DNA of 24,995 bases, taken from NCBI GenBank assembly GCA_043767025.1, contig JAYUHK010000070.1, positions 1-24,995 of the forward strand, read 5' to 3'. Origin of the DNA: JAYUHK01 sp043767025. Lineage in GTDB: Bacteria; Bacteroidota; Bacteroidia; Chitinophagales; Saprospiraceae. Of this stretch, positions 1 through 8,497 are shown in pieces. A model generated the notes under the pieces. That model saw only the letters and a program-made list of their open reading frames with translations. It did not search any database and had not been told where the DNA came from. Position 1 is the first letter of the stretch; each line of letters starts with the position of its first letter. The translations under genes were made by a program, and so were the position numbers.

Positions 1-95
1 TACACTTAAATAGAGGACATCTAATATTCGACATAATTTGTTGATTTTCAATAGTTTATGACGACTCAAAATTAAAAACTAAAAACTTATAACTA
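1..95 (-). repeat. Left copy of a 95-bp inverted repeat at the window ends
   Basis: Bases 1-95 match the reverse complement of 24899-24993 at 91 of 95 positions; the differences are at 15, 21, 39 and 62. Read on the minus strand, the copy holds an exact Bacteroidota -7 element (TAATTTTG, complement of 67-74). It then has an ATG at 34-32 opening a frame of 11 codons that runs off the window (MSNIRCPLFKC). The repeat stops 15 bases before the start codon of the DksA-like gene. It may be the 5' end of an insertion sequence or other multicopy gene, or a dispersed intergenic repeat; the window is too short here to decide. Confidence 0.85.
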
Positions 96-110
96 CTTAT
101 AATTTTTATT

Positions 111-791
111 ATGTCGAATAATGTTACGAAAGATATTCGTTATAGTGACGAAGACCTGCAAGACTTCAAAGTGCTTATCGAAGGCAAAATAGCCAAGATA
201 AAGCAGGAACTGGATTATATGCGCGAGCAAATCGTGGATCTCAACGAAGCCTCCGGCGAACAGCAGGGCGGCGACTTTGATGACATCAGTGTCCACACGG
301 AGTTAGAGATGCTCAATAATATGGTGATTCGACAACAACAACTTTATACTAATTTGGAAAATGCCCTCGTCAGAGTGCAAAACAAAACGTATGGTATCTG
401 CACCGTCACAGGTGATTTGATTGAGAAAAAACGTCTGATTTTAGTGCCGCACGCCACCAAAAGCGTAGCTGCCAAAGAAGACGCTCCCAAACCCGTCGTT
501 ATTCCTACTATGATTTCGTCGCTTCGCGAAAATGAGGAAGAAGATGCCCCAATGCCAACAAAAGCGAAGCCCGCAGAGCCAGTAAAACCCAAACTTATTA
601 CCAAAGTACTTCGCAAAACACCCGCTAAAAGTACCGTTCCGAAGGCTAAAATAGCCGACGACGATGATTTCGAGTGGGACGACTTGGACGACAATACCCT
701 CGACGACGACAGCGACGACAACGAGGACGACTATGACACGCCAATACTCGGCATGAACTTCGACGATATGGCGGACGAAAGCACCGAGTAA
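111..791 (+). CDS. DksA/TraR-like regulator with a long acidic C-terminal tail
   Basis: This 226-residue protein is of the DksA/TraR type, whose members bind in the RNA polymerase secondary channel and adjust transcription. Residues about 8-122 match the Bacteroidota form: an opening RYSDEDLQDFK, a coiled-coil hairpin (about 15-90), then YGICTVTGDLIEKKRL and VPHATKSVAAK. The usual four-cysteine zinc finger is degenerate, with only Cys97 left, which is common in Bacteroidota members. Those are usually about 125 residues long. Here another hundred residues follow: a Lys/Pro-rich linker (about 145-182) and a tail (183-226) in which about half the residues are Asp or Glu. The ATG at 111 is the first start, sits next to the left repeat, and has an AT-rich leader. 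No terminator separates it from the GSCFA gene 65 bases downstream, so the two are probably co-transcribed. The core family call is firm; the role of the tail is unknown. Confidence 0.85.
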   Translation: MSNNVTKDIRYSDEDLQDFKVLIEGKIAKIKQELDYMREQIVDLNEASGEQQGGDFDDISVHTELEMLNNMVIRQQQLYTNLENALVRVQNKTYGICTVTGDLIEKKRLILVPHATKSVAAKEDAPKPVVIPTMISSLRENEEEDAPMPTKAKPAEPVKPKLITKVLRKTPAKSTVPKAKIADDDDFEWDDLDDNTLDDDSDDNEDDYDTPILGMNFDDMADESTE

Positions 792-856
792 AAATATCGG
801 CTTCGAGAAAAAGCCCAAAGTCGTCACTTGCTCAACCCATCGCCCAACTTTTGTGT

Positions 857-1831
857 ATGCAATTTCGTACGGCATTGAGTCCGCAGCCCGCAAGATTTCA
901 GATTCGCCATTCAGATTGCCTGATGAGTGTGGGTTCTTGCTTTGCGGAGCATATCGGTCGGCGTTTGGAGCGCAATAAATTCACCACTCATCTCAACCCT
1001 TTTGGGATAATCTACAATCCGATTTCGATAGCGGACTGTTTAGAATGGCTGCTTTCGGAGAATTTTTTTGAGGAAAAACACGTTTTCTTTCATCGCCAAC
1101 TTTGGCAAAGTCCCCTGCACCACAGCAGTTTTTCGGGACTTTCTTCATCGGCGACGTTGGAAAAAATGAACCAGAAACTGTCCGAAAGTCGAATTTTTCT
1201 AAAAAAAACCAACAGACTGTTGCTCACATTTGGTACTGCGCAGGTTTTTGAAGATAAAAAAACGCAGTTGGTAGTAGCGAATTGCCACAAGTTGCCGAGC
1301 CAGCATTTCGAGAAAAAGCGATTGAAAGTGTCTGATATTTTGCAAAAAATTCGCCCAATATTGGGGCAATTAAAAGCAACTTTGCCCGACTTGGAGATTG
1401 TCGTTACCGTGAGTCCAGTGCGACATTTGCGCGAGGGCTTTGTAGAAAACCAAAGAAGTAAAGCGGCTCTGCTGCTTGCGCTTGGCGAATTGGAATCCGA
1501 GTTGGATTTTGTGCATTATTTTCCTGCCTACGAATTGTTGTTAGACGACTTGCGCGATTATCGTTTTTACGACTCCGATATGCTGCACCCCAATCCGCAA
1601 GCGATAGAATATATTTGGCAACATTTTGGCAGCACGTTTTTTGACGCGCCTACGCTCCAATTACTACAAAATATTTCCGCCCTCCAGACGGCGACAGCGC
1701 ATCGTCCGTTCCAAACAGAAACTACTGATTATCAAGAGTTTATAAAAAATACCCAACAAAAAATAGCCGATTTAGAGCTGCAATATCCTACGCTTGATTT
1801 TGCGCAGGAGCGAAATGAGTTAGACCGATAA
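857..1831 (+). CDS. GSCFA-family protein (SGNH-hydrolase-like)
   Basis: This 324-residue protein carries the family-naming motif GSCFA at residues 26-30. Conserved downstream blocks include FGTAQVF (125-131), a block from about 184 to 200 reading VSPVRHLREGFVENQ, and DMLHPNPQAIEYIW (241-254). The Asp241/His244 pair resembles the DxxH block of SGNH hydrolases, the clan to which the family is assigned, so an esterase or acyl-hydrolase activity is possible, but no substrate is known. I chose the ATG at 857 over an upstream TTG at 851, because family members begin with M-[KQ]-F-R-T. No signal peptide is visible, so it is probably cytoplasmic. It lies 65 bases after the DksA-like gene and ends at a strong bidirectional terminator. 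Confidence 0.85.
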   Translation: MQFRTALSPQPARFQIRHSDCLMSVGSCFAEHIGRRLERNKFTTHLNPFGIIYNPISIADCLEWLLSENFFEEKHVFFHRQLWQSPLHHSSFSGLSSSATLEKMNQKLSESRIFLKKTNRLLLTFGTAQVFEDKKTQLVVANCHKLPSQHFEKKRLKVSDILQKIRPILGQLKATLPDLEIVVTVSPVRHLREGFVENQRSKAALLLALGELESELDFVHYFPAYELLLDDLRDYRFYDSDMLHPNPQAIEYIWQHFGSTFFDAPTLQLLQNISALQTATAHRPFQTETTDYQEFIKNTQQKIADLELQYPTLDFAQERNELDR

Positions 1832-1873
1832 AAAAAACCGCCACCCAGATTTTAGCTTGGCGGCGGTTTTTTT
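1831..1873. terminator. Bidirectional rho-independent terminator
   Basis: A perfect 12-bp stem (1831-1842 with 1862-1873, core ACCGCC/GGCGGT) encloses a 19-base loop. The stem has A-runs on the left and T-runs on the right, so it can work on both strands. It lies between two convergent genes and starts inside the stop codon of the GSCFA gene, so it can end both transcripts. Confidence 0.85.
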
Positions 1874-1883
1874 ATCGTATTTT

Positions 1884-2312
1884 TTACTGTTGCGGCGGCA
1901 AATTCGGCGCGCCGTCGTCTTGCACACGGTCTATTTTGTGGATAAAATATTCCGTATCGCCTTGCCAAAATAATTTAAAATATTTTTGGCGGTAGTGCAG
2001 AGCTACTTTTTCGCCTTTATTCACGGCTTCATTAATTTCGCGAGCAATTTCGTCGTCGTTGACCGAAAAATGCCAAGTGTCAGCTTGCGTAGAAAAATTT
2101 CTTTGGACAAGTTCTCCTTCCCAAGTCTTAAAAACATAGCCTTTGTGGCTGAATTTGATGACACTTCCCGACCGCGTGCCTTCGCTCATATTGGTAAAAG
2201 TGAAAAAAGCGGCTGCCAAAAGTGCCAAAATAACAACTGCCACGAGCAATTTTACGAAAAAACTTCTGATTTTTTGTAGGGTCGTGCGTCCCTTTTCTAT
2301 CAAAGTAGTCAT
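1884..2312 (-). CDS. Membrane-anchored conserved hypothetical protein
   Basis: This 142-residue protein has a short basic N-terminus, one hydrophobic segment (about 18-40) and a soluble C-terminal part of about 100 residues. The segment SEGTRSGSVIKFSHKGYVFK followed by TWEGEL is a pattern I associate with small Bacteroidota proteins of unknown function. The remainder looks like a beta-rich domain (DTWHFSVNDDEI, KVALHYRQKYFKLFWQGDTEYFIHKI). The topology is probably one membrane helix with the domain in the periplasm. It lies 114 bases after the end of the large barrel gene on the same strand and converges on the GSCFA gene. I cannot assign a function. Some databases label such proteins as a dehydrogenase, but nothing in the sequence supports that. 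Confidence 0.7.
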   Translation of the reverse strand: MTTLIEKGRTTLQKIRSFFVKLLVAVVILALLAAAFFTFTNMSEGTRSGSVIKFSHKGYVFKTWEGELVQRNFSTQADTWHFSVNDDEIAREINEAVNKGEKVALHYRQKYFKLFWQGDTEYFIHKIDRVQDDGAPNLPPQQ

Positions 2313-2426
2313 GATATTTTTTGTTTGATGATTGAAAAAAGGTTTGTCAAAACACGAAAGTACGAAAAAGGAAAGAGTTGAGGGGAGAAAAGAGAATTTT
2401 TTTTGCGAAAAAGCTAAAAAATTCGT

Positions 2427-5400
2427 CTAAAAAGTAGCCCGCACCTGCGCCCGACCTGTGTGCAAAATCGCCGTCGTCCCCGTTTTTCTGCCCTCGTAGC
2501 TGACTCCAAGTTGAATATTGTTCGCCATGCGTCGGTCCAAAGAAATATTAAGAATATAATTTTTTCCCCCCTGCAATCCGTCCAGTAAGGCAAATTCGGC
2601 GGGCGTGTTGCGCCGCCCTTCGTAGGCGACTTGCACATACGAAAATTTCGTCCGAAGCGAGGTAGCGGTGGCGGCATTATAAGTTGTTTCGACATTGAAG
2701 TCGTTGCTACGGAGTTGTTCGCCGCCGTCCGATTCTGTATTTTTACTTCGTAAATACTTGTAAGACATCAAGATACGCATATTTTTTTTCCACAAATAAC
2801 TTAATTGCGGCTCCAAGCTCAAATATTTTAGACGATAATTGCGACTCGCAAAAGACTGCGAATTGTTGAGGCGGTCGCCAAGAGCTGCATAAAAATTATT
2901 GCTCAGCGACTGCGAAATATTCCAACGACTGCGAAAAAATTGCTCCATATTCTGCCGACTTTCCAAGCCCGCGCTCAATATCTGCCGCGCCAGCGTACTC
3001 GAATTTCCGACTTGCAACTCGTATATTTCGTGATTTTTATTAAAAAAAAGCGTGTTCCGAATGGCGGTATTGGCGACCACCAAATTAGTATCAGAAACTT
3101 GGGTGGCAAACGGATTCCAAGCCGCGTCGCCTGCGCCTGCGGCAGCAATGCGCCGATTGATGCGAAAATTTGAGTTGAACGACCAGTGATTGAGTGCCAG
3201 CAAAATACGATTTTTGGACTGATTCCACACAGCGCGCGGCTCAAGCGAAAAAGTCTGATTGTACTGCACATTGTGAGTTTTTACAAAACGGTTGGTCAGC
3301 ACGGTCACGCGAATATATCGAGCCGTGGCGGGCGTAGGAGCGATTTCGTATTCGTCTTGTTGCAGCACGCCGTCGCCGTTTCTGTCAATACCCTGATACA
3401 CGCCCAACTGTCCATCGGCGACCGGAATATACTGATAATCAATCTTTTGTTCCTGCCCCGAACCCAACTCATAGGAATTGAACCAGCGCACGCTGCCCTG
3501 CCAAAGATTGAGATTGTAGTCAATTCTACCCAAATAATTGCTTTGCTGGCTGCTGTCGGTGCGAAGGTTTCGATAGGTCAAATTCCACGTTATTTGTGAA
3601 CTTTTATTTTGCTGCCAACGTCCGTTTATATTCAGTTCGTCTGCTCGTGTATTTTGTAAAAATTTTTTTTCGATAGGCTTATAATCGTAGCGTTGGGAGT
3701 AGCTAATCCCGTATTCTATTTTTTGTGAGGGAGTGCTGTTGAAGTATATTTTTGCTAAATTATAATAAAAACTGTTGCGTTGCAATGTGTCCTGCGCGGT
3801 GCGCCGATTGCGTTCTTGCTCGCCATAAAAGCCTAATTTCAGATTATTTAATTTTTGAAAAATATAGCTGACATCAACTTTTGGGCGCAAAAATTCGATG
3901 CTTTCGGAAGGCGTTTTAGCCTCCAAAATATTGAATTGGGCTTTTATTTCCAACCCGTTTCGAGCCACATTGAGCGTTGCCGTCTGCTTGATTCCTTGAT
4001 AAAATTGCTCGCGCTGAAAGGTCGCTAACTCGTAGCCGATGCTTCCCCAACCGATTTTTTGTAAAGAAAAACCACCTTTTGCCAAATGTTCGTCTGCTTT
4101 GAGAATATTATTTTCTACATTCCAGTCCCGCAAAAATTCTGCTGCCCGATAGACGTTGAGAGGTTTGAATTTTGCTTGCGCAAACTCGTAGTTAGCGTCC
4201 AAACTCAACTGCCATATTTTGGGTTGCAGGTCAAAGATACCATTGTATTGAGAAAAAATAGCTCCGCCGAGTGGCAATTTTGCGTTCTCCGCGTAGCGAT
4301 TGTTGCTAAAATTACTCATTGCAGTTTCGATTTTTAGGGCAGAACGTTCCGAAAATTGATACTTTCCGCCCAGCGTATAAAGTTGCTGAATGATGGGCGG
4401 CGTTACTTTCGATACTGGCTCAAAATTACCTTTTGGTTGATTTGTGACGGGGTTGGGAGCGACCCACGCATAGACTCGACCGTTGGCGGAGGACGAAATT
4501 TGGACATAATTTCCGTTGCCCGCCCCAACTTCCAAAAACGATGCTCTGTACTTGGCATTTTGAGGATTGATGCTGTAAATCAACACATTGTACGTCGAGT
4601 CGCCGTTTCTGGTAGCAACAGTCGTATCTCGAAGTTCGTACAGCACTCGGTCGGGACTGAAAGAAGCCGTGTCAATACTGCTGACCAATAGATTGCTGCT
4701 TTGGTTGCCTGCCGAGCGCAAAACAGCTTTGGAAAGTGAATCAAAACGCGGATTTGTGACACCCGTTCCCGACGAATTTTTGCTGTCTTGCTCCGAGTAC
4801 AACTCAAAATTGAGAGCCAATTTTTTATATTTATACTCCAAACCCGACGTGTAAAGAGTGCGCAAATAATTGAGGTCATTGTACTCAAACTCCACGATAA
4901 TACGGCTGTCTTTTGTGATGAGTCGCCGATTGCTGAACGTAACGTCCGCGCGGTTGTAGTCTATCACATAGTCTTCGTCCAAGCCGCGCCGCATCAAAAC
5001 GCCGTCTATCCACACTCGCTCTGTGCCAGAAAGAATGATAAAAAACTGCTCTCCGTCGCGTCCGCGCAGTCGGTAGGGTCCTTGATTTCCTTCTTGCGCC
5101 GCAATAATATTTCGTGCCGACTTTCCTCTCGAAATAGCTACCGAATTTTTAGTCAGTAAATAACTATTTTTCATTAATTTTATTTGGCTCGACAACGATG
5201 CACCTTGTAGTTTCTTGTTGTAATTCATAAAATAGCTGGAGCTGGGGCGCAGCAAGTCGTAGTCGCCCACGATGAGCGTGCTTTGTTTGCGTTTGAGTTG
5301 GATAAAAATACGCCCAAAATCCTGCAAACGTTGGGTGTTTCCTTCGGGCTGAAGCGGAATATTGTTATCGCTCAAAGCGGCGAGCAACTCGATATCATCG

Positions 5401-5972
5401 GTAATATTTCCTGCGAGCTGCAAATTAAAATTGGAGTTGAGGCTCAAATTTTGGTTGTTTCCAAAAGAAATTCCGCGCGAAAAACTTCCATTGTAGTCCA
5501 ACCCTTTAAAGTCGGGCATGCCACGTTGCGGATTATTTTCGTAAGGATTGTACTCAAAAAAAGCCTCGCCGTTGGCGGTCGGATTGATGCGAGCAGTGTC
5601 TAAATGAGTCCAATTTCGCCCCAACAAAAATGGCAAAGTCCTGTATTTTATCCGTATTTTAGAGTAGGGAGATTGTTTTTTCCAAATCAAAAAATTATCT
5701 GAAATAGAGAAAAAAGAACTGTCCAAAACGGCTGCTGTTGCTGAATCCTGCACGACTACCGACTGCGGCAAAACAGTCAAAGTATCTATTTTTTGTCGCC
5801 CGAGTTGAGCGATTATTATTTTGTTGCGCTCCGTTTTGAGCAAATTTTGTTGCGCGAGCAGCGAAAAGTTATTTGATAAAATAAAAAAACCGACCAGCCC
5901 TAATAAGTTAATACAGGAAAATGTAATTTTGGCACAAATTTTTGGCAGCGTCGGCTGGAGTATTTTATTCAA
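2427..5972 (-). CDS. Very large predicted outer-membrane beta-barrel protein, function unknown
   Basis: This 1181-residue protein begins with a signal peptide (hydrophobic core about 20-40, likely cleavage after LLA at 40). It ends in alternating barrel-like strands finishing with RAQVRATF, and a terminal Phe is typical of outer-membrane barrels. Repeated aromatic and basic strands fill the C-terminal half. Around residues 298-370 is a conserved-looking block (YRLRGRDGEQFFIILSGTER, then DYVIDYNRADVTFSNRRLIT and DSRIIVEFEY) that I recognise from large uncharacterised Bacteroidota surface proteins. Residues 863-874 (DRNGDGVLQQDE) form an EF-hand-like calcium loop. The start appears to be TTG: the frame has a stop three codons upstream, and the next ATG is about 150 codons in, beyond the signal peptide. 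It is not SprA/Sov, which is about twice as long. The gene is divergent from the PBP4-type gene. Confidence 0.75.
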   Translation of the reverse strand: MNKILQPTLPKICAKITFSCINLLGLVGFFILSNNFSLLAQQNLLKTERNKIIIAQLGRQKIDTLTVLPQSVVVQDSATAAVLDSSFFSISDNFLIWKKQSPYSKIRIKYRTLPFLLGRNWTHLDTARINPTANGEAFFEYNPYENNPQRGMPDFKGLDYNGSFSRGISFGNNQNLSLNSNFNLQLAGNITDDIELLAALSDNNIPLQPEGNTQRLQDFGRIFIQLKRKQSTLIVGDYDLLRPSSSYFMNYNKKLQGASLSSQIKLMKNSYLLTKNSVAISRGKSARNIIAAQEGNQGPYRLRGRDGEQFFIILSGTERVWIDGVLMRRGLDEDYVIDYNRADVTFSNRRLITKDSRIIVEFEYNDLNYLRTLYTSGLEYKYKKLALNFELYSEQDSKNSSGTGVTNPRFDSLSKAVLRSAGNQSSNLLVSSIDTASFSPDRVLYELRDTTVATRNGDSTYNVLIYSINPQNAKYRASFLEVGAGNGNYVQISSSANGRVYAWVAPNPVTNQPKGNFEPVSKVTPPIIQQLYTLGGKYQFSERSALKIETAMSNFSNNRYAENAKLPLGGAIFSQYNGIFDLQPKIWQLSLDANYEFAQAKFKPLNVYRAAEFLRDWNVENNILKADEHLAKGGFSLQKIGWGSIGYELATFQREQFYQGIKQTATLNVARNGLEIKAQFNILEAKTPSESIEFLRPKVDVSYIFQKLNNLKLGFYGEQERNRRTAQDTLQRNSFYYNLAKIYFNSTPSQKIEYGISYSQRYDYKPIEKKFLQNTRADELNINGRWQQNKSSQITWNLTYRNLRTDSSQQSNYLGRIDYNLNLWQGSVRWFNSYELGSGQEQKIDYQYIPVADGQLGVYQGIDRNGDGVLQQDEYEIAPTPATARYIRVTVLTNRFVKTHNVQYNQTFSLEPRAVWNQSKNRILLALNHWSFNSNFRINRRIAAAGAGDAAWNPFATQVSDTNLVVANTAIRNTLFFNKNHEIYELQVGNSSTLARQILSAGLESRQNMEQFFRSRWNISQSLSNNFYAALGDRLNNSQSFASRNYRLKYLSLEPQLSYLWKKNMRILMSYKYLRSKNTESDGGEQLRSNDFNVETTYNAATATSLRTKFSYVQVAYEGRRNTPAEFALLDGLQGGKNYILNISLDRRMANNIQLGVSYEGRKTGTTAILHTGRAQVRATF

Positions 5973-6037
5973 ATGGTATTAATCAAGTTTTTAAAATTTG
6001 AGAATCTTATTTTTTTCATTCTGCAATCAAGTTTTTT

Positions 6038-7360
6038 ATGCAAAAATATTTATTTTTCAGTCTAATTTTTATATTATTTGGCTGCACTGCACCGAAGTCT
6101 GCTCGCAACACGTCACAATTTGAACAATTAATTCAAAAAAATGACATTGGTAAAAACTCTTTTGTGGGTTTTTGCCTCTACGATATGCAAAAAGACAGCT
6201 ATCTTATTCAGTATCAAGACGACAAATATTTTACGCCTGCGTCTAACATCAAATTATTTACTTTTTTTGCAGGACTAAAAATACTCGGAAACTCCCCCGA
6301 AACTCGCATCAAAGGCTTGCAGTATGCCGTGCGGGGAGATTCGCTTATTTTTTGGGGAACAGGCGACCCTACGCTGCTCAACGCTCGCTTTCGGCAGCAA
6401 GAAATTTTTAATTTTTTAAAAAAATGTGACAAAAAATTATTCTTTTCGGACAGCAACTGGAAAGACCAACCGCTCGGCGAAGGTTGGGCTTGGGACGATT
6501 ATTCAGAATATTATTCGGTCGAAAAGTCAATATTCCCTGTTTATTCTAATCTTGTTCGTTGTGAGTTCGACGCGTCCGCCGATAATTTTACGACCCAACC
6601 GCCTTTTTTTCAGCCTTTTTTTGAAAAAAATAAAAATTTATCGCCACAATCCGTTACACGCAATCGGGCGGACAATCGTTTTTTTTACAACTCGCCCGCC
6701 GAACCAGTCAATATCCCTTTTGTCACGTCGGGTGAGTTGGTGGCGCGTTTGTTGAGCGACACGCTGCGCCAGTCGGTTGCGTATCTGCCCAACTATCCTA
6801 TCCCAAACGACGTAAAAACGGTTTTCAGTATTTTGGCAGACAGCCTTTACAAAATGATGTTGCCGCCGAGCGATAATTTTTTGGCAGAACAAATCCTCAC
6901 ACTTTGTGCCAACCAACTGAATAACAGAGAGTTGAGCAATAAAAATGCGATTGAGTGGGTACTCAAAAAATATCTTTCTGACCTCTCGCAGCCGCCACGT
7001 TGGGTGGACGGCTCGGGCTTGTCGCGGCTCAATTTGGTCACTCCGCGCTCTTTGGTGGAGTTGCTGCGCAAAATATACGCCGAAGTTGCGCCGACCAAAG
7101 AAGGCGAAAAACGCCTTTTCAATCTGCTCGCCGTCGGCGGAGAAAGCGGCACGTTGCGGACGCTTTACAAAATGCAGCCGCCATTTTTGTTTGGAAAAAC
7201 AGGTTCGCTGGGCAACAACCACAATTTGAGTGGATTTTTGCGCAGCCGCTCTGGTAAGTTATTTTGTTTTTCGTGGATGAACAACCACTTTATGCAGCCC
7301 ACAGCAGCCGTCAAGTCGCAGATGGAAAAATTTTTGACCGATATTTATTGGAAAATGTAA
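6038..7360 (+). CDS. dacB: D-alanyl-D-alanine carboxypeptidase, PBP4 class (peptidase S13), lipoprotein
   Basis: This 440-residue penicillin-binding protein removes the terminal D-Ala from peptidoglycan stem peptides and may also cut cross-links. All three active-site motifs are present: SxxK at Ser69-Lys72 (SNIK), SxN at 278-280 (SDN) and KTG at 387-389. The N-terminus is a lipoprotein signal peptide with a lipobox ending FGC at Cys16, so the enzyme is probably anchored to a membrane and faces the periplasm. The length fits the PBP4/DacB family, whose characteristic insertion lies between the first two motifs. The start codon follows an AT-rich 65-base region shared with the divergent barrel gene. 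The K+ channel gene lies 72 bases downstream on the same strand. The family is certain; the gene symbol rests on family alone. Confidence 0.92.
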   Translation: MQKYLFFSLIFILFGCTAPKSARNTSQFEQLIQKNDIGKNSFVGFCLYDMQKDSYLIQYQDDKYFTPASNIKLFTFFAGLKILGNSPETRIKGLQYAVRGDSLIFWGTGDPTLLNARFRQQEIFNFLKKCDKKLFFSDSNWKDQPLGEGWAWDDYSEYYSVEKSIFPVYSNLVRCEFDASADNFTTQPPFFQPFFEKNKNLSPQSVTRNRADNRFFYNSPAEPVNIPFVTSGELVARLLSDTLRQSVAYLPNYPIPNDVKTVFSILADSLYKMMLPPSDNFLAEQILTLCANQLNNRELSNKNAIEWVLKKYLSDLSQPPRWVDGSGLSRLNLVTPRSLVELLRKIYAEVAPTKEGEKRLFNLLAVGGESGTLRTLYKMQPPFLFGKTGSLGNNHNLSGFLRSRSGKLFCFSWMNNHFMQPTAAVKSQMEKFLTDIYWKM

Positions 7361-7432
7361 AGGTTGCTGCCAAAACTTTTACGTTTTCTACCTTGTTTTT
7401 TGACTATCGATGACAATCTAATAAGTGAAAAA

Positions 7433-8356
7433 ATGGACAAGAACAACGATTTAGGATTTGGGGACAAAGTCACCTCCAAGCGCGTGCGGCTGCTGAATGC
7501 GGACGGTTCGTTTCGGCTCATTCGGCGTGGTGAGCGAGCGTGGCATCCTTATCAAGCGGTGGTGGAGATGTCGTGGCGGCGTTTTTTTTCTTTTATTTTG
7601 GCATATTATATCGTCGTGAACGCGGTTTTTGCCTTGATATTTGTGTCGTTGGGAGAAAATGCGCTTTCGGGGGAGCATCACCCCGAGTTTTGGTTCAACT
7701 TTGAAAAAGCCTTTTTTTTCAGCGTCCAAACATCTACCACCGTCGGCTACGGCGGTACGGTTCCGAGCAGTTTGCTTGCCAATATCGTTTCTTCTTTTGA
7801 CGCTTTGATAGGCTTGATGGCTTTTGCATTGGCGACGGGATTATTTTTTGCACGCTTCTCGAAGCCGTCGGCGATGGTTGCGTTCAGCAAAAATGCGATA
7901 GTTGCGCCCTACAGAAATGGACTCAACAGCCTCCAAATTCGCATCGCCAACCGACGCAGTTCCCAACTGACGGACATGACGGCGCAGGTTTCGATGTCGT
8001 GGATCGAGAGTGCGAATGGTCACAAGCAACGCCGTTTTTTGTCGCTGCCTTTGGAGCGCGACAGCGTGTATATGTTCCCCACCAACTGGAATCTGGTACA
8101 CCCTATCGCAGAGGACAGCCCGATGAAAGGAAAAACGCTGGCAGATTTGGAAGCAATGGACGTAGAATTTATCGTATTCGTGAAAGGTTTCGATGAAATA
8201 TTTGGTCAAATGATTCATTCCAAATATTCTTACACGGCGGAAGAGCTGATTTGGGGCGTGAAGTACAAACCTATGTATTTCGCAGACGAAAAATTAAATG
8301 TAACTGTTTTAGATTTATACAAAATAAATGATGTCGAAAAGGCAGAATTGTTTTAG
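7433..8356 (+). CDS. Inward-rectifier K+ channel, KirBac type
   Basis: This 307-residue protein has the full Kir layout. An amphipathic N-terminal segment (about 28-50, RRGERAWHPYQAVVEMSWRR) is followed by TM1 (about 51-74) and a pore helix with the K+ filter TVGYG (103-107). TM2 (about 117-141) leads into a cytoplasmic beta-rich domain to the C-terminus, typical of the IRK family. It should form a tetrameric potassium channel in the inner membrane, gated by its cytoplasmic domain. I chose the ATG at 7433. An in-frame TTG at 7364 would add 23 residues with no counterpart in the family and would crowd the PBP4 stop codon. No ligand can be read from the sequence, and no other potassium gene is nearby. 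No clear terminator follows it. Confidence 0.92.
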   Translation: MDKNNDLGFGDKVTSKRVRLLNADGSFRLIRRGERAWHPYQAVVEMSWRRFFSFILAYYIVVNAVFALIFVSLGENALSGEHHPEFWFNFEKAFFFSVQTSTTVGYGGTVPSSLLANIVSSFDALIGLMAFALATGLFFARFSKPSAMVAFSKNAIVAPYRNGLNSLQIRIANRRSSQLTDMTAQVSMSWIESANGHKQRRFLSLPLERDSVYMFPTNWNLVHPIAEDSPMKGKTLADLEAMDVEFIVFVKGFDEIFGQMIHSKYSYTAEELIWGVKYKPMYFADEKLNVTVLDLYKINDVEKAELF

Positions 8357-8364
8357 CGTTGTGT

Positions 8365-8394
8365 TTTGCATCTAATTTTCCAAAAATTATTTTG
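8365..8394 (+). promoter_or_regulatory. Possible promoter for the TonB-dependent receptor
   Basis: TTTG at 8365-8368 (-33), an 18-base spacer and TTATTTTG at 8387-8394 match the Bacteroidota consensus TTTG / TAnnTTTG with one mismatch in the -7 box. The receptor start codon is about 100 bases downstream. The region is AT-rich, so chance matches are likely. Confidence 0.3.
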
Positions 8395-8497
8395 CATTTA
8401 ATCATACTTTTTTCTTTTTTTCTATAAAAGATATTACTATTTTCTTTTCTTTGCATTGATAAGAGAATTTTTATATTTTTAACTTTAATTTTTACAA

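Noticed and set aside
441..893. 150-codon open frame on the minus strand, opposite the DksA-like gene
   Set aside because: It is a shadow of the real gene; its composition (Val/Gly/Phe-rich) follows from the complement of the Asp-rich tail, and it has no recognisable domain.
2394..2424. 9-bp A/T inverted repeat (GAATTTTTT/AAAAAATTC) just after the large barrel gene
   Set aside because: The stem is almost all A-T and too weak to call a terminator.
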